Notes: generated from the sequence alone by a model not told the origin. 64,000 bases of DNA from Polyangiaceae bacterium (GCA_041389725.1 JAWKRG010000009.1:186001-250000); one strand, 5' to 3'; numbered from the stretch's first letter, positions 1 through 9,130 are shown. Translations and numbers: made by a program.

Positions 1-414
1 GACCACGCCGATCACCGTTCCGAACAGCCCGATGAAGGGGGCATTGTTGCCCAGGGTGCCGAGGAAGGCGAGACGCCGCTCCAGCTTCATGCGCTGCAGT
101 GCCGCGGCGCCCTTCATGGCCTCGTCGGCAGCCCGCGCGCCGCGATCCGCTTCGAGCAGGCCCGCGCTCACCACCGCTGCTTCTGCACTGGGGCTCTTCT
201 GCATGCGCTGCTTGGCGCCGTCCAGATCTCCCTCGCGCAGTCGCTCGCGCAGCTGGGAAGCCAGGCTCGCGAGGTCGTCGCGCAGCGAGTAGTAGAACCA
301 CGCCCGCTCGAGCATGATCGCGACCGAGACCACGCTGAGCACGATCAGGAGCCACATCACCCAGCCGGCGCCGAAGTTGGTCATCAGGCGCTGCAGCCAC
401 TCGACAAGATTCAT
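1..414 (-). CDS. MotA/TolQ/ExbB-family proton channel protein (3' part outside window)
   Basis: The first 138 codons are visible and the gene runs off the left edge. The protein starts MNLVEWLQRL and has a first membrane segment around residues 15-35 (GWVMWLLIVLSVVSVAIML). A charged cytoplasmic stretch follows, and then the conserved LGTLGNNAPFIGLFGTVIG run that opens the second helix of ExbB/TolQ proteins. In this family the protein forms the proton-conducting stator that energises TonB- or Tol-dependent outer-membrane work. The ATG at 414 is preceded by GAGGAACTC at a suitable distance. Whether it is ExbB, TolQ or an AglR/GltG-like motility stator cannot be decided without the downstream partner genes. 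Confidence 0.85.
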   Translation of the reverse strand, partial: MNLVEWLQRLMTNFGAGWVMWLLIVLSVVSVAIMLERAWFYYSLRDDLASLASQLRERLREGDLDGAKQRMQKSPSAEAAVVSAGLLEADRGARAADEAMKGAAALQRMKLERRLAFLGTLGNNAPFIGLFGTVIGVV

Positions 415-531
415 TTCTTGAGTTCCTCGTGCGTCGTTATGGGGGTCCGGGATGTCTAGGACAAGCGTCTTTCAGATGCGAGGGCGGAAAGCATTTTCGC
501 TCGCGGCCGGCACCTCTTGGAGTCAAGTGTT

Positions 532-552
532 TGAAATATCACGGTAATTTCA
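532..552. promoter_or_regulatory. Inverted repeat upstream of the proton-channel gene
   Basis: TGAAAT-N9-ATTTCA is a perfect 6+6 inverted repeat in an unusually AT-rich patch of the 415-606 gap, about 120 bp upstream of the proton-channel start codon. It could be an operator. No -35/-10 pair could be assigned confidently nearby, and it does not resemble a classical Fur box. Confidence 0.3.
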
Positions 553-606
553 CAAAAGACCGCGCGTGTTCTCCTGGCGCTGCCTATTGGAGGGACCCGC
601 CAGGGG

Positions 607-2061
607 TCAGATTTCGTGGGGCATCAGATCGTGGGGCGAGCGGAAGAACTGGGTGGGTGAATACGAACCCAGGCAGGAAACCCGTCGGGCATAGATGTCG
701 GCGTATAGGTTCACCTGCAGGCCGAAGCTGCTCATCTCGTGTTCTTCTTTCAGCAGCGAGCCCCAGTAGGGGTGAAAGGCGTCGTCCACGCGCTCGATGA
801 GCCCCGCGTGTTCGTGATCGGCGCGGCGCATCTCGGAGCGAATGCGCTCGATGGCCTTCTTCACCCGGACCCGATCGGCGCCGACGTCCAGGGCGCCGGC
901 GCCGTTGCTCTGGCGGGACAGGTCTTTGAAGCGAGCTTGATAGAAGCGAAGCTCGTCTTCGAGCTTGTCGCGGATCTCGTACAGCTCGCGCACGCGAGTC
1001 ATCTCCGTGAGGCACGCGTCCTGTGCGCGAAGCTCTGCGTCCAGCTCCTGCAGGATGAATAGCGTGCGCCAGCTCGACTCCTTCTTGGAGCGCAGAATGT
1101 CGCCGTAGATGTGATCCCCCACGTAGAGCACGCTCGAGCCGAGCACCCCCGTGAGTCGCTCGAAGTCTCGCAAGTTGCCACCCTCGTAGAGGCGCCCGCG
1201 TTCCAAGGTTTTCACCTGGCGCAGGACGCTGTCGTCGCGCTCCATGAAGGGACGGCCGTTGTGAAACCACGCGGGCTTCTGCGCGGAGCAGACGACGATG
1301 TCGAAGTAGTTTTGCCACGAGGGATACTCGGGCATGGCGTCGCCGAGCAGGAAGCGCAACATCTGGTCGGAGTAGCCCCAGGGCGAGTTGGTCAGCAAAA
1401 ACAGGCGTTTGCCCGCGGAGCGCAGCTTGTGCAGGGTCCGCGCCAGCGCCGCGTCTCGGTCGACGAAGCGCGCCAGATCTGCCGTGACTTGGGCGTAAAC
1501 CGAGCCGTCGCGATGCGCCTCGTCGATGGCGGCGCGCACGTCGCCGAAGAGCTTGCCGTAGTCCACCTGCTCTTTGTTGTGTTCGAGAGCGGCGACGATG
1601 GCGGCGAAGGCCGTGACCTCGGACAGGGCGAACAGGGTGTCGATCCAGTGATAGCGAGGCGTGTGCGGACGAATGCGCTTGTGGTGATAGAGCTCCAGCA
1701 ACTGCTCGCGGCTCAGGCGCTGCTGGCCGTGGTAGCCCTTGAGCACCACCTTGTGGCGGTCCATCTTGAGCACGTGACCGAAGCGCTTGTCGATCAGCAA
1801 GCCGCGGATCGGGAACCGAGTGTCGTAGGCCAAGCGTCGCAAGTAGCGCGGGTAGCCTCGGCGAATCAGCCGCTCCACGGTCAGCTCCACGCTGAGGGCA
1901 TCCATCGCGTCCTGGCGGTAGATGGCCAGCGTGTAGTCCATGTCGAAGCCGACCCACTCGATGCTCGACATGCGTAGGTTGCGATTGACGAAGACGCGAT
2001 CGGCACGCGGGATGCGCGCGGCGGCTTCAGCTTCGTCCAGCACGCCCGGAATGGGCAGCAC
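607..2061 (-). CDS. HAD-family purine 5'-nucleotidase (cN-II type)
   Basis: About 484 residues, similar to cytosolic IMP/GMP-specific 5'-nucleotidases (NT5C2-like, Pfam 5_nucleotid), which dephosphorylate purine nucleoside monophosphates. Visible HAD motifs are DMDYT (motif I, nucleophile Asp about residue 40), LLTNS (motif II) and GDHIYGDI (motif IV). The residues just before motif I (RVFVNRNLRM) match the same stretch in eukaryotic cN-II. The ATG at 1971 would cut this off, so a GTG at about 2061 is preferred. No clear ribosome-binding site supports any single start, so the exact N-terminus is uncertain. It is the last gene of a five-gene minus-strand run. Confidence 0.8.
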   Translation of the reverse strand: MLPIPGVLDEAEAAARIPRADRVFVNRNLRMSSIEWVGFDMDYTLAIYRQDAMDALSVELTVERLIRRGYPRYLRRLAYDTRFPIRGLLIDKRFGHVLKMDRHKVVLKGYHGQQRLSREQLLELYHHKRIRPHTPRYHWIDTLFALSEVTAFAAIVAALEHNKEQVDYGKLFGDVRAAIDEAHRDGSVYAQVTADLARFVDRDAALARTLHKLRSAGKRLFLLTNSPWGYSDQMLRFLLGDAMPEYPSWQNYFDIVVCSAQKPAWFHNGRPFMERDDSVLRQVKTLERGRLYEGGNLRDFERLTGVLGSSVLYVGDHIYGDILRSKKESSWRTLFILQELDAELRAQDACLTEMTRVRELYEIRDKLEDELRFYQARFKDLSRQSNGAGALDVGADRVRVKKAIERIRSEMRRADHEHAGLIERVDDAFHPYWGSLLKEEHEMSSFGLQVNLYADIYARRVSCLGSYSPTQFFRSPHDLMPHEI

Positions 2062-2210
2062 GAGCTGACGGTCGCTGGCCGAAGGCGGAGGCAAGGTTCG
2101 ATTCAAGATAGCGTGAAAGGGGGCGAACTCACATTTTCCGCCAGGCGCTGGCACAAAGCCAGAACCTGCGCCTGGCCGCGACTCGAGCCTTCTTTCCCTG
2201 CGGATCTTGC

Positions 2211-3278
2211 CTAAGGCCGCGCCGAAATCGCCTCGACGCCGTGGCCCGCGGCGATGGGTGTGAGGTCGAGGTGAGGACCCTGCCGTGACACGCCGCCGCG
2301 GAAGGGCGCGTCTCGCAGGAATAGTGGCGTGTCGAGATCGACGATCTCGAAGCCGCCCAGCCCGGCCGCCAGGCACGCGGCGACGCTCATGGCCAGATCC
2401 GATTCCACCAGGCCGCCGATCATCAGGCCAAAGCCCAGGGCGCGCGCCGACAGGGCAAGGTCGAGCGCACCGATCACGCCGCTCTTCATCAGCTTGACGT
2501 TGACGACGTCGACACAGTCGCGCAGCGGCAGGAGGTCCGCGGGGCAGGTCACGCTTTCGTCCGCCACCACGCGGACCCCGGATCGGCGCACGGTGGCGAG
2601 ACCCGCGAGGTCATGCGCCGCACAGGGTTGCTCGAAGGCGGAGACCCGCTCACGCACTTCTCCCAGGGCGGCGAGCAATGCCAGGGCCTGGTCCGCGCTC
2701 AGACTCGCATTGGCGTCGAGCAGCAGCGTTGCCGCGGGGGCTGCGGCCGCGATGGCGCAGACTCGGTCTGCGTCGAGGCGCTGCGGCACGCCGCCCACTT
2801 TCACCTTGATGCGGTCGAAGCCTTGGGCTGTCGCGCGCTCGGCGCTGACGCGCGCGTGGGCGGCGTCACCGGTGACGACGGTGATGTCCGTCTGGAGTGT
2901 GGTCTCCGCGCCGCCGAACCAGTGGCAAAGACTCACTGCCCGCGCGCGAGTGACCGCGTCCAACAACGCCATCTCCGTTGCCGCGCGTAGGCACGCGGGC
3001 AACGTGTGCTCGCACAAACGCGAGCTGAGGTGGCGTAGGCGGCGCGCGTCGCCGCCCACGAGCATCGAACGCACCTCGTCAGCGCATTCGAGAACGCCGC
3101 GTTGGGTCTCGCCGTTGAACGCGGGGAAGGGAGCGGCTTCGCCCAGTCCGCGGCTGCCGTCCTCCAGCGTCAACTGCACCAGGACGTTGTCGGCGCGAGT
3201 CAGGGCACCGCCGGCGATGCCGAAGGACTCGGTCAGCTCCAGCGCAAGGGGGAAGAGCTGGACGTCATGAACGCGCAT
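2211..3278 (-). CDS. Dipeptide epimerase-like enolase-superfamily enzyme
   Basis: 355 residues. The N-terminal capping domain is followed by a (beta/alpha)7-beta barrel with the muconate-lactonizing subgroup signature. KVKVG supplies the KxK catalytic lysine, LDAN, FEQP and ADES supply the metal ligands, and VNVKLMKSG supplies the second catalytic lysine. The DLDTP sequence near the C-terminus fits the DxD motif of L-Ala-D/L-Glu and related dipeptide epimerases. A role in epimerising peptidoglycan-derived or other dipeptides is inferred. O-succinylbenzoate synthase or N-acylamino-acid racemase is the alternative. It lies 9 bp after the amidotransferase gene, so cotranscription is likely. Confidence 0.8.
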   Translation of the reverse strand: MRVHDVQLFPLALELTESFGIAGGALTRADNVLVQLTLEDGSRGLGEAAPFPAFNGETQRGVLECADEVRSMLVGGDARRLRHLSSRLCEHTLPACLRAATEMALLDAVTRARAVSLCHWFGGAETTLQTDITVVTGDAAHARVSAERATAQGFDRIKVKVGGVPQRLDADRVCAIAAAAPAATLLLDANASLSADQALALLAALGEVRERVSAFEQPCAAHDLAGLATVRRSGVRVVADESVTCPADLLPLRDCVDVVNVKLMKSGVIGALDLALSARALGFGLMIGGLVESDLAMSVAACLAAGLGGFEIVDLDTPLFLRDAPFRGGVSRQGPHLDLTPIAAGHGVEAISARP

Positions 3279-3287
3279 CGTGGCCTT

Positions 3288-3992
3288 CTACAGGGTGCGA
3301 AGAAAGCGCGCGACGACGCCAGCGCCGGCGGGCTGTGGACGCACGCTGCCCATGACTTGATCCGGGTCGACGCCTTCGCGCTGCAACGCGTCTCGGCGCG
3401 CATCGACGTAGGCGCGCATCGTGAGTTCGTCGAACTCCGGGTGGAACTGCACGCCCCAGACGCGCGGGGCAAAGCGAAGAGCGGCGTGGGCTTCGCGCTC
3501 GGTGCTGCCGAGTACCTTCGCGCCGGGAGGCAGCTCGACGACCGAGTCGACGTGGCTCATGTTGCACAAGTAGGGACGAGTCGGATCCGAGACGACTGGG
3601 TCGGCCACCGCTTCGCGATACTCCACCGTGCCCATCTCGCGGCCCTTCGGGTTCTGTGCGACCCGGCCGCCGAGGGCCTGGCCGAGCAACTGATGCCCAA
3701 AGCAGATCCCGAGGATGGGCACGTCGGCGACGACGGCATGGCGCAGGTACGCCTCGGCGCTGAGCATCCAGGGGGCACGCTCCGTGACGCTCGCCGCCGA
3801 GCCGGTGATGATGAGCGCGCTCACGCGATCCAAGTCCGGAAGCGCTTCGGCGCGCGCGTCCCGAGCCTCGAAGGGCGTTCCCGCCGGGGCGACGCGCGCG
3901 ATCATGTCGGCAAAGGAACCCCGCGCTTGGCGAGCGCCGGGCACCGGATCCCCGGTGACCAGAACGCAGACCGTCGCCCCGGTGGGGGTCAC
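3288..3992 (-). CDS. Class-I glutamine amidotransferase (GMP-synthase-like)
   Basis: 234 residues forming one glutamine amidotransferase domain. The nucleophile elbow is GICFGHQLLG (Cys), and the catalytic His-Glu pair is in VQFHPEF. No synthetase domain is fused, so this is a stand-alone enzyme of the GMP synthase-like or gamma-glutamyl hydrolase-like class. The substrate is unknown. It begins with GTG and overlaps the upstream acyl-CoA dehydrogenase stop by 4 bp (GTGA), which indicates translational coupling. Confidence 0.85.
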   Translation of the reverse strand: MTPTGATVCVLVTGDPVPGARQARGSFADMIARVAPAGTPFEARDARAEALPDLDRVSALIITGSAASVTERAPWMLSAEAYLRHAVVADVPILGICFGHQLLGQALGGRVAQNPKGREMGTVEYREAVADPVVSDPTRPYLCNMSHVDSVVELPPGAKVLGSTEREAHAALRFAPRVWGVQFHPEFDELTMRAYVDARRDALQREGVDPDQVMGSVRPQPAGAGVVARFLRTL

Positions 3993-5140
3993 GACACGTG
4001 CGCCAGGAACGTCGGAAGGCTGGCGAAGCGCCGCGCGTGAAAGACGTCGTCGCCGAACAAGGCGGACAGCACCTGCATGCGCTTGAAGTACAGGCCCACG
4101 TCGTGCTCGTCGGTCACGCCGATGCCGCCGTGCAGCTGGATGGCCTGCCGCGTGACGAAGCCGCCGCTCTCGATGGTTTGTACCTTCGCCGCGGAGATCG
4201 CGCGTTTTCGCTCTACCTCGTCGGCTTCCTCTGCCTTGAGCATTGCCAGGATGGCGGTGCTCTTGCCCAGTTCAGTTTCGACGAACATGTCGACGCAGCG
4301 GTGCTGCAGCGCTTGGAAGCTACCGATCGCGCGACCGAACTGCTTGCGCTCAGTCAGGTAGTTACGGGTCATCATCAACACCGCCTGCATCATGCCGCTG
4401 GCTTCACAGCACGTGGCCGCTGCGCCGAGATCGAAGCAGGCCTCCAGCAGCGGAACGGCGCCGTCCACTTCGCCGACCACGCGATCGGCCGCGACCTTCA
4501 CGCCGCTGAGGCCGAGCATGGCGCCGTGCTTGCCGTCCATTTGCTTGACGGGAGTGACTTTGAGGCCCGGGGTGCTCTTGTCGAGCACGAACAAGGTGAC
4601 GCCCTTGCGCTCGCCTTCGCTTCCTGCGGTGCGGGCGGACACCAGGATGCGATCCGCGGCATGGCCGTTCTGCACCCAGCGCTTTTCGCCTTCGAGCACG
4701 AATTCTTGGCCGTTTCGCGTGGCGCGGGTGCGCACACAGCTGGCGTCATTGCGACTCTGCCGTTCGCTGCTGGCCAGCGCCAGGCTTTCTTCCCCGGCGA
4801 CGCTGGGGGCCAAGAACTGCTCTTGCTGAGCTTCGCTGCCGGCTCGAGCCAAGGCGCTGCCCGCCACGATCAGCGGCAGAATCGGCTCCGGCACCAGGTT
4901 CATCGCTAGCTGTTCGACGATCAGCCCCATCTCCACGAAGCTCATGCCGGCACCGCCGGCGCCTTCGGGGAACATGACGCCCAGCCAGCCGAGCTCGCCC
5001 ATCTGCTTCCAGACTTTGGGGTCGAAGCCCAGCGGCGTGTCTCGCAGCCTGCGCATGCGCTCGACGGGGGAGTCCTTGCGCACGAAGGACTGCACGGTGT
5101 TCACCAGAAGTTTCTGATCTTCCGAGAGTTCGAAGTCCAT
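3989..5140 (-). CDS. Acyl-CoA dehydrogenase (second of a pair)
   Basis: 383 residues beginning MDFELSEDQKLLVNTVQSF, the usual acyl-CoA dehydrogenase start. An N-terminal helical domain, a middle beta domain and a C-terminal helical domain are recognisable. The C-terminal flavin-binding stretch contains AIQLHGGIGVTDEHDVGLYFKR. The enzyme introduces an alpha-beta double bond into an acyl-CoA and passes electrons to ETF. It is 7 bp downstream of another acyl-CoA dehydrogenase gene. Such pairs often form heteromeric enzymes acting on unusual acyl-CoAs, for example steroid side chains, but the substrate cannot be told here. Confidence 0.9.
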   Translation of the reverse strand: MDFELSEDQKLLVNTVQSFVRKDSPVERMRRLRDTPLGFDPKVWKQMGELGWLGVMFPEGAGGAGMSFVEMGLIVEQLAMNLVPEPILPLIVAGSALARAGSEAQQEQFLAPSVAGEESLALASSERQSRNDASCVRTRATRNGQEFVLEGEKRWVQNGHAADRILVSARTAGSEGERKGVTLFVLDKSTPGLKVTPVKQMDGKHGAMLGLSGVKVAADRVVGEVDGAVPLLEACFDLGAAATCCEASGMMQAVLMMTRNYLTERKQFGRAIGSFQALQHRCVDMFVETELGKSTAILAMLKAEEADEVERKRAISAAKVQTIESGGFVTRQAIQLHGGIGVTDEHDVGLYFKRMQVLSALFGDDVFHARRFASLPTFLAHVS

Positions 5141-5147
5141 GGCTGCC

Positions 5148-6329
5148 TCACGCGCTCGGGAGTCCGAGGATCAATTTGGAAATGATGTTCTTTTGGATTT
5201 CGTTCGAGCCAGCGTAGATGGTGGCGGCTCGCATGTAGTTGAAGGCACTGGGAACCCACTCCTCGCGCGCCGACACCACGCCCGGCTCGTTGAACCAGGT
5301 CAGGGAGTTCTCGCCCATCACCTTCATCAACAAGTCGAAGCAGGCCTGCTGGATCTCCGTGCCGCGCAATTTGAGGATGCTGCTCTCGGGACCAGGAGCG
5401 TGGCCCAATTGTGCGCCCGCGATGGCGCGATAGTTCGCCATCTTCAGGGCCTCGAGCCGGATCTCGATGCGCGCAATTTCATTCTGGATTTGGGGGTCCT
5501 CGAGCAGCGGCTTGCCGCCGCTGGTCGTTTCCGCCGCGATGCGCTTGGCGCGAAGCAGCGCGCGCGCGGAAATGCCGATGCCCGCGACGAGGGTGCGTTC
5601 GTGGCCCAGCAGCGCTTTGGCGTAGGTCCAGCCTTGATTCAGCTCACCCACCAGGTTTTCCTTGGGCACCTTCACGTTCTCGAACCAGGTTTCGCAGAAG
5701 GCCGGCGTGCCGCCGGTGGTGAGGAAGGGCTTGGCGGTCACCCCGGGGCTCTTCATGTCACAGAGGATGAAGCTGATGCCCTCCTGTTTCTTCGCGTCCG
5801 GGCTCGTTCGAGTCAGGAGGAAGATGTAGTCGGCGTACTGCGCGTAGGTCGTCCACGTCTTCTGACCGTTGAGCAGGAAGTGATCTCCCTTGTCTTCAGC
5901 GCGGAGCTGCAGACTCGCAAGGTCACTTCCCGAGTTCGGTTCCGAGTAGCCTTGGCACCAAACCTTGGTTCCCGCCAAGATGTCCGGCAGGAAACGCTGC
6001 TTCTGTTCGTCGTTGCCGAACTGAATGAGCAGCGGGCCGACCATCGCCAGGCCGAAGGGGCTGAGGCGGGGCGCGCCCGAGAGTTCCATCTCTTCGCTGA
6101 AGATGAAACGCCGCGTGGCGTCCCACCCGGGGCCACCGTGTCGCTCGGGCCAATGCGGCGCGGCCCAACCCTTCTTGGCCAGGATGCGATGCCACTGCAT
6201 CACTTCATCGTGGGAGAACTCGGCGTCGGCGTCGGCCTTGCGCTTTAGTTCCGGGGGCAACGCAGACTCGATGAAGCGACGCACTTCTTGGCGAAACTGC
6301 TCATGCTCGGCTGAGAAACTCATGTCCAT
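5148..6329 (-). CDS. Acyl-CoA dehydrogenase (first of a pair)
   Basis: 393 residues starting MDMSFSAEHEQF. The ATG at 6329 is chosen because AGGAGAT lies just upstream; the open frame continues to 6593 but that part is GC-rich non-coding sequence. Family features include GYSEPNSGSDLASL in the middle domain and AGSNEIQKNIISKLILGLP at the C-terminus. It is the first gene of the run 6329 to 607, followed after 7 bp by its paralogue. The role is fatty-acyl-CoA oxidation with FAD; the substrate is unknown. Confidence 0.92.
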   Translation of the reverse strand: MDMSFSAEHEQFRQEVRRFIESALPPELKRKADADAEFSHDEVMQWHRILAKKGWAAPHWPERHGGPGWDATRRFIFSEEMELSGAPRLSPFGLAMVGPLLIQFGNDEQKQRFLPDILAGTKVWCQGYSEPNSGSDLASLQLRAEDKGDHFLLNGQKTWTTYAQYADYIFLLTRTSPDAKKQEGISFILCDMKSPGVTAKPFLTTGGTPAFCETWFENVKVPKENLVGELNQGWTYAKALLGHERTLVAGIGISARALLRAKRIAAETTSGGKPLLEDPQIQNEIARIEIRLEALKMANYRAIAGAQLGHAPGPESSILKLRGTEIQQACFDLLMKVMGENSLTWFNEPGVVSAREEWVPSAFNYMRAATIYAGSNEIQKNIISKLILGLPSA

Positions 6330-6391
6330 GGCGATCTCCTCGCGCTTTCGCGCGGCGCTTATAGCATCGACCCCGCCGCTCCGGATCCTCA

Positions 6392-6440
6392 CGGGCGCTG
6401 CGGGCACGTCCCGGGCGCTGCCGGCACGTCGCGGGCGCTC
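6392..6440. repeat. 20-bp tandem repeat, about 2.5 copies
   Basis: The units cgggcgctgcgggcacgtcc and cgggcgctgccggcacgtcg are followed by a partial third copy (cgggcgct). The array lies between the divergent acyl-CoA dehydrogenase and TerB-like genes. It is either a small slippage-generated array or a part of the promoter region. Confidence 0.7.
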
Positions 6441-6507
6441 CTGCCGCGAAACGCGGAGGAGCGCCGGCCCAGTTGCCAGCTCGACGGCGCTTTGGCAGGG
6501 TAGCCCC

Positions 6508-6894
6508 GTGACACCCAAAGAGAAGATCATCCTGAAGAGCTTGGTGGTGGTGGCGTGGGCCGACGGCGCGGTCAAAGCGCCGGAGCAGGGCATGATCGAA
6601 GGCCTGCTCTGGGCTTTCGGTGCGGAGCCCGAGGACGAGGCTGAAGTGCTCGACTACGCCAAGAAGAAGCGCACGATGAAAGAGGACATTCCCGTCGCCG
6701 AGCTCGAACGCGCGGACCGGGAGCTGCTCCTGGCGCACGCGGCGCTCTTGACCCACGCGGACGGCAAGCAGACCAAGGCCGAGGAAAAGGTTCTGAAGAG
6801 CCTGACGGAACTGCTGGAGATCTCCGCCGCGGACGCCAAGCCGATTCTGGCAAACGCCCGCGAGCGCGCGAAGAAGCTTGCCCAGCGCCTGTGA
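6508..6894 (+). CDS. TerB-like (DjlA/TerB fold) protein
   Basis: 128 residues from a GTG start (VTPKEKIILKSLVVVAWADG). It has the two-part helical TerB pattern: AWADG near residue 18 and its repeat THADGKQTKAEE near residue 83, which in TerB/DjlA proteins carry acidic metal-binding residues. The family occurs in tellurite-resistance and stress proteins, but as a lone domain the function is unknown. The much longer open frame starting at 6025 overlaps the divergent gene and is rejected. Confidence 0.75.
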   Translation: MTPKEKIILKSLVVVAWADGAVKAPEQGMIEGLLWAFGAEPEDEAEVLDYAKKKRTMKEDIPVAELERADRELLLAHAALLTHADGKQTKAEEKVLKSLTELLEISAADAKPILANARERAKKLAQRL

Positions 6895-6940
6895 GCCGCG
6901 GGCTAGACACGAAGGATTTCCAAGCTAGCTTGTCGTGGTC

Positions 6941-7948
6941 ATGTGGTCGAAACGCGTCGTTCTCTTGATCGCGCTGGGGTCTGCCGCCGCGGGCGCCCAG
7001 CCAGCCGCGCCCGCGCCCAAGAACCTTCCCGGCAAACCGCCGGCGCTCTCCGAGCTCGGCCTCGGAGTACTCGAGGTCGGCGCGACTCCGTCGGCGATCC
7101 GTGCCGACAATCTGCGCGCCGCCTCCGTGCTCTATCGGGCGGCGGCCTTGGAGGAGCTTCGCTTCTTCGCCGTAGCGGATCGAATCGCCGACCACTTCGC
7201 TTCCGGCAAGTTGCCGACGGGGGCGGCGGGCCGTCAATCCGCCTTGAAATACGTGCGCGAACGCGGCCAGGCCCTCAGTGAAGACGAGCGGCGTCGAATG
7301 TACGGCCACGTGCTCGGCGATTCGGGTGCGGCCACGCCGAACACGGCATTCCCGGCGCTTCTGGCGCGATTCATCGGTGCGGTGGAAGACTACGATCGCC
7401 AGGCCACGGCGGCTGCGCTGTTGGCGAAACAGGGCAAGAAGGTCGCGGTGAATCGCGACGGCGTACACCGGGCGGCGCGCGACTTGGCGCAAAACCTCAG
7501 CAATCGCAGCTACGGTGCGCCGAGCTTTGCGGCCAGCGCCCTCGCGGCGCACATTCGCCGAGCGACGGAGTTGCTTTCGCATCCCGACGTGCTCTCCGCC
7601 TACGGTGCAAAGGACATGTGGCAAGTCGTGGACAAGGTCGCGCGCACCGATTTGGGCGCGACGGTGGACGCGTCTAAGCAGCGCACGCTGGCCGAGGCCG
7701 GGTCGCAACTGATCGATTGGTTGGCAGAGGTGAGTCAGCCGCTCGAGACGAGTGGTGGCGCGAGCGCGGTCGAGACGTCACTCGTCAAGCGCAAGGTCCC
7801 CGAGCGCGTGCGGAAACTGAGTCGCGTGCTGTCGCCTCAGGCCAAGCTCGCCAAAGCCGCCGTGACGGGTGCGGCCCTGCAGGTGGCGGCGATCTGTTTC
7901 GACAGCAAGCGACGGCTCGTGCCCTGCAAGGTCAAGATCCAGCCCTAG
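6941..7948 (+). CDS. Secreted hypothetical protein
   Basis: 335 residues with a clear signal peptide (MWSKRVVLLIALGSAAAGAQP, likely cut after AGA). The mature part is helical, Ala/Arg-rich and without a recognised domain. Two cysteines near the C-terminus (AICFDSKRRLVPCKVKI) may form a disulfide. A GTG six bases upstream is an alternative start. It sits between the TerB-like gene and ychF, with no operon evidence. Confidence 0.7.
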   Translation: MWSKRVVLLIALGSAAAGAQPAAPAPKNLPGKPPALSELGLGVLEVGATPSAIRADNLRAASVLYRAAALEELRFFAVADRIADHFASGKLPTGAAGRQSALKYVRERGQALSEDERRRMYGHVLGDSGAATPNTAFPALLARFIGAVEDYDRQATAAALLAKQGKKVAVNRDGVHRAARDLAQNLSNRSYGAPSFAASALAAHIRRATELLSHPDVLSAYGAKDMWQVVDKVARTDLGATVDASKQRTLAEAGSQLIDWLAEVSQPLETSGGASAVETSLVKRKVPERVRKLSRVLSPQAKLAKAAVTGAALQVAAICFDSKRRLVPCKVKIQP

Positions 7949-8014
7949 CACCCGCGGGCGGTGAAGCTGGCGCCCTCGACAGGGAGGGACAAGTAGGCTA
8001 ATCCCGCGACCCTC

Positions 8015-9121
8015 ATGGGATTCTCCTGCGGTATCGTCGGTCTGCCCAACGTCGGCAAGAGCACGCTGTTCAACTCGCTTTCGACGGCCAAGGCCGAGGC
8101 GCAGAACTTCCCCTTTTGCACCATCGAGCCGAACGTCGGCGTGGTGCCTGTGCCCGACCCGCGACTCGACGCGTTGGCCAAGATCTACGCGCCCGAACGC
8201 ATCGTGCCGACCACCATCCAGTTCGTGGACATCGCCGGTCTGGTGCGTGGTGCCTCCAAGGGCGAAGGCCTCGGTAACCAGTTTCTGTCTCACATTCGCG
8301 AAGTGGACGCGATTGCACACGTCGTGCGCTGCTTCACGGACGAGAACGTCACGCACGTAGAAGGTCGCGTCGACCCCGTCGCCGACGTGGCGACCATCGA
8401 AACGGAGCTCTGCCTGAAGGATCTGGACACCGTGCAGAAGCGCTTGGACCGGGCGCGCAAGCAGAGCAAAGGTGGCGATGCGCTGGAGCGGCTTGCCATC
8501 GACGTTTGCGAAAAGCTATCCGCCCATCTCGACCAAGGAAAGCCTGCACGCTCCTTCGAGCCCGGCGACGACGAGAAGGCGCAGACCATCGTCAAGCACA
8601 TGCAGCTGCTGACGGCGAAGCCGGTGTTCTACGTGGCGAACGTGGACGAGGGCTCCCTGGGGCATCTCGGCGACAATGCGCACTACCAGGCGCTGCGTGC
8701 ACACGCTGACGCCGAGGGCTCCCTGGTGGTGAGCATCTGCGCGGCGCTCGAAGCGCAGATTGCGGAGCTGGAGCCAGCGGACCGCCCGGAGTTCCTGGAA
8801 AGCGTCGGGCTCGAGGAGCCGGGCCTCAATTCGGTGATTCGCACGGGCTATCAGCTGCTGGGGTTGATCACCTTCCTGACCGCGGGACCGAAGGAGTGTC
8901 GCGCCTGGACCGTGCAAAAGGGTGCGACGGCGCCACAGGCCGCCGGTGTGATCCACACGGACTTCGAGCGCGGCTTCATCAAGGCCGAGGTCATCTGGTG
9001 GGAAGACCTGGTGCAACTCGGTAGCGAAGCCAAGTGCCGTGAGGCCGGGAAGATGGCCATCGAGGGCAAAGACTACGTCGTCAAGGACGGCGACGTGATG
9101 CACTTCCGCTTCAACGTCTGA
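8015..9121 (+). CDS. ychF: Ribosome-binding ATPase/GTPase YchF (OBG family)
   Basis: 368 residues, close to the E. coli length of 363. Motifs are the P-loop GLPNVGKST (residues 9-17), the switch region DIAGLVRGASKGEGLGNQFL and NVDE in place of the usual NKxD, which in this family favours ATP. The C-terminal TGS domain ends in KDGDVMHFRFNV. YchF binds 70S ribosomes and is linked to translation control and oxidative stress. It is very conserved, so identification is firm. Confidence 0.97.
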   Translation: MGFSCGIVGLPNVGKSTLFNSLSTAKAEAQNFPFCTIEPNVGVVPVPDPRLDALAKIYAPERIVPTTIQFVDIAGLVRGASKGEGLGNQFLSHIREVDAIAHVVRCFTDENVTHVEGRVDPVADVATIETELCLKDLDTVQKRLDRARKQSKGGDALERLAIDVCEKLSAHLDQGKPARSFEPGDDEKAQTIVKHMQLLTAKPVFYVANVDEGSLGHLGDNAHYQALRAHADAEGSLVVSICAALEAQIAELEPADRPEFLESVGLEEPGLNSVIRTGYQLLGLITFLTAGPKECRAWTVQKGATAPQAAGVIHTDFERGFIKAEVIWWEDLVQLGSEAKCREAGKMAIEGKDYVVKDGDVMHFRFNV

Positions 9122-9130
9122 GTTCAGACC

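Noticed and set aside
584..1957. 457-codon open frame on the minus strand over the nucleotidase gene
   Set aside because: It is a different frame of the same strand with Arg/Ala/Gly-rich composition typical of GC-rich shadow frames; the HAD motifs are in the other frame.
607..2376. 589-codon open frame of the nucleotidase extended to 2376
   Set aside because: The first hundred or so codons are Arg-rich, have no family similarity and overlap the epimerase gene by 166 bp; the family sequence begins near 2061-1990.
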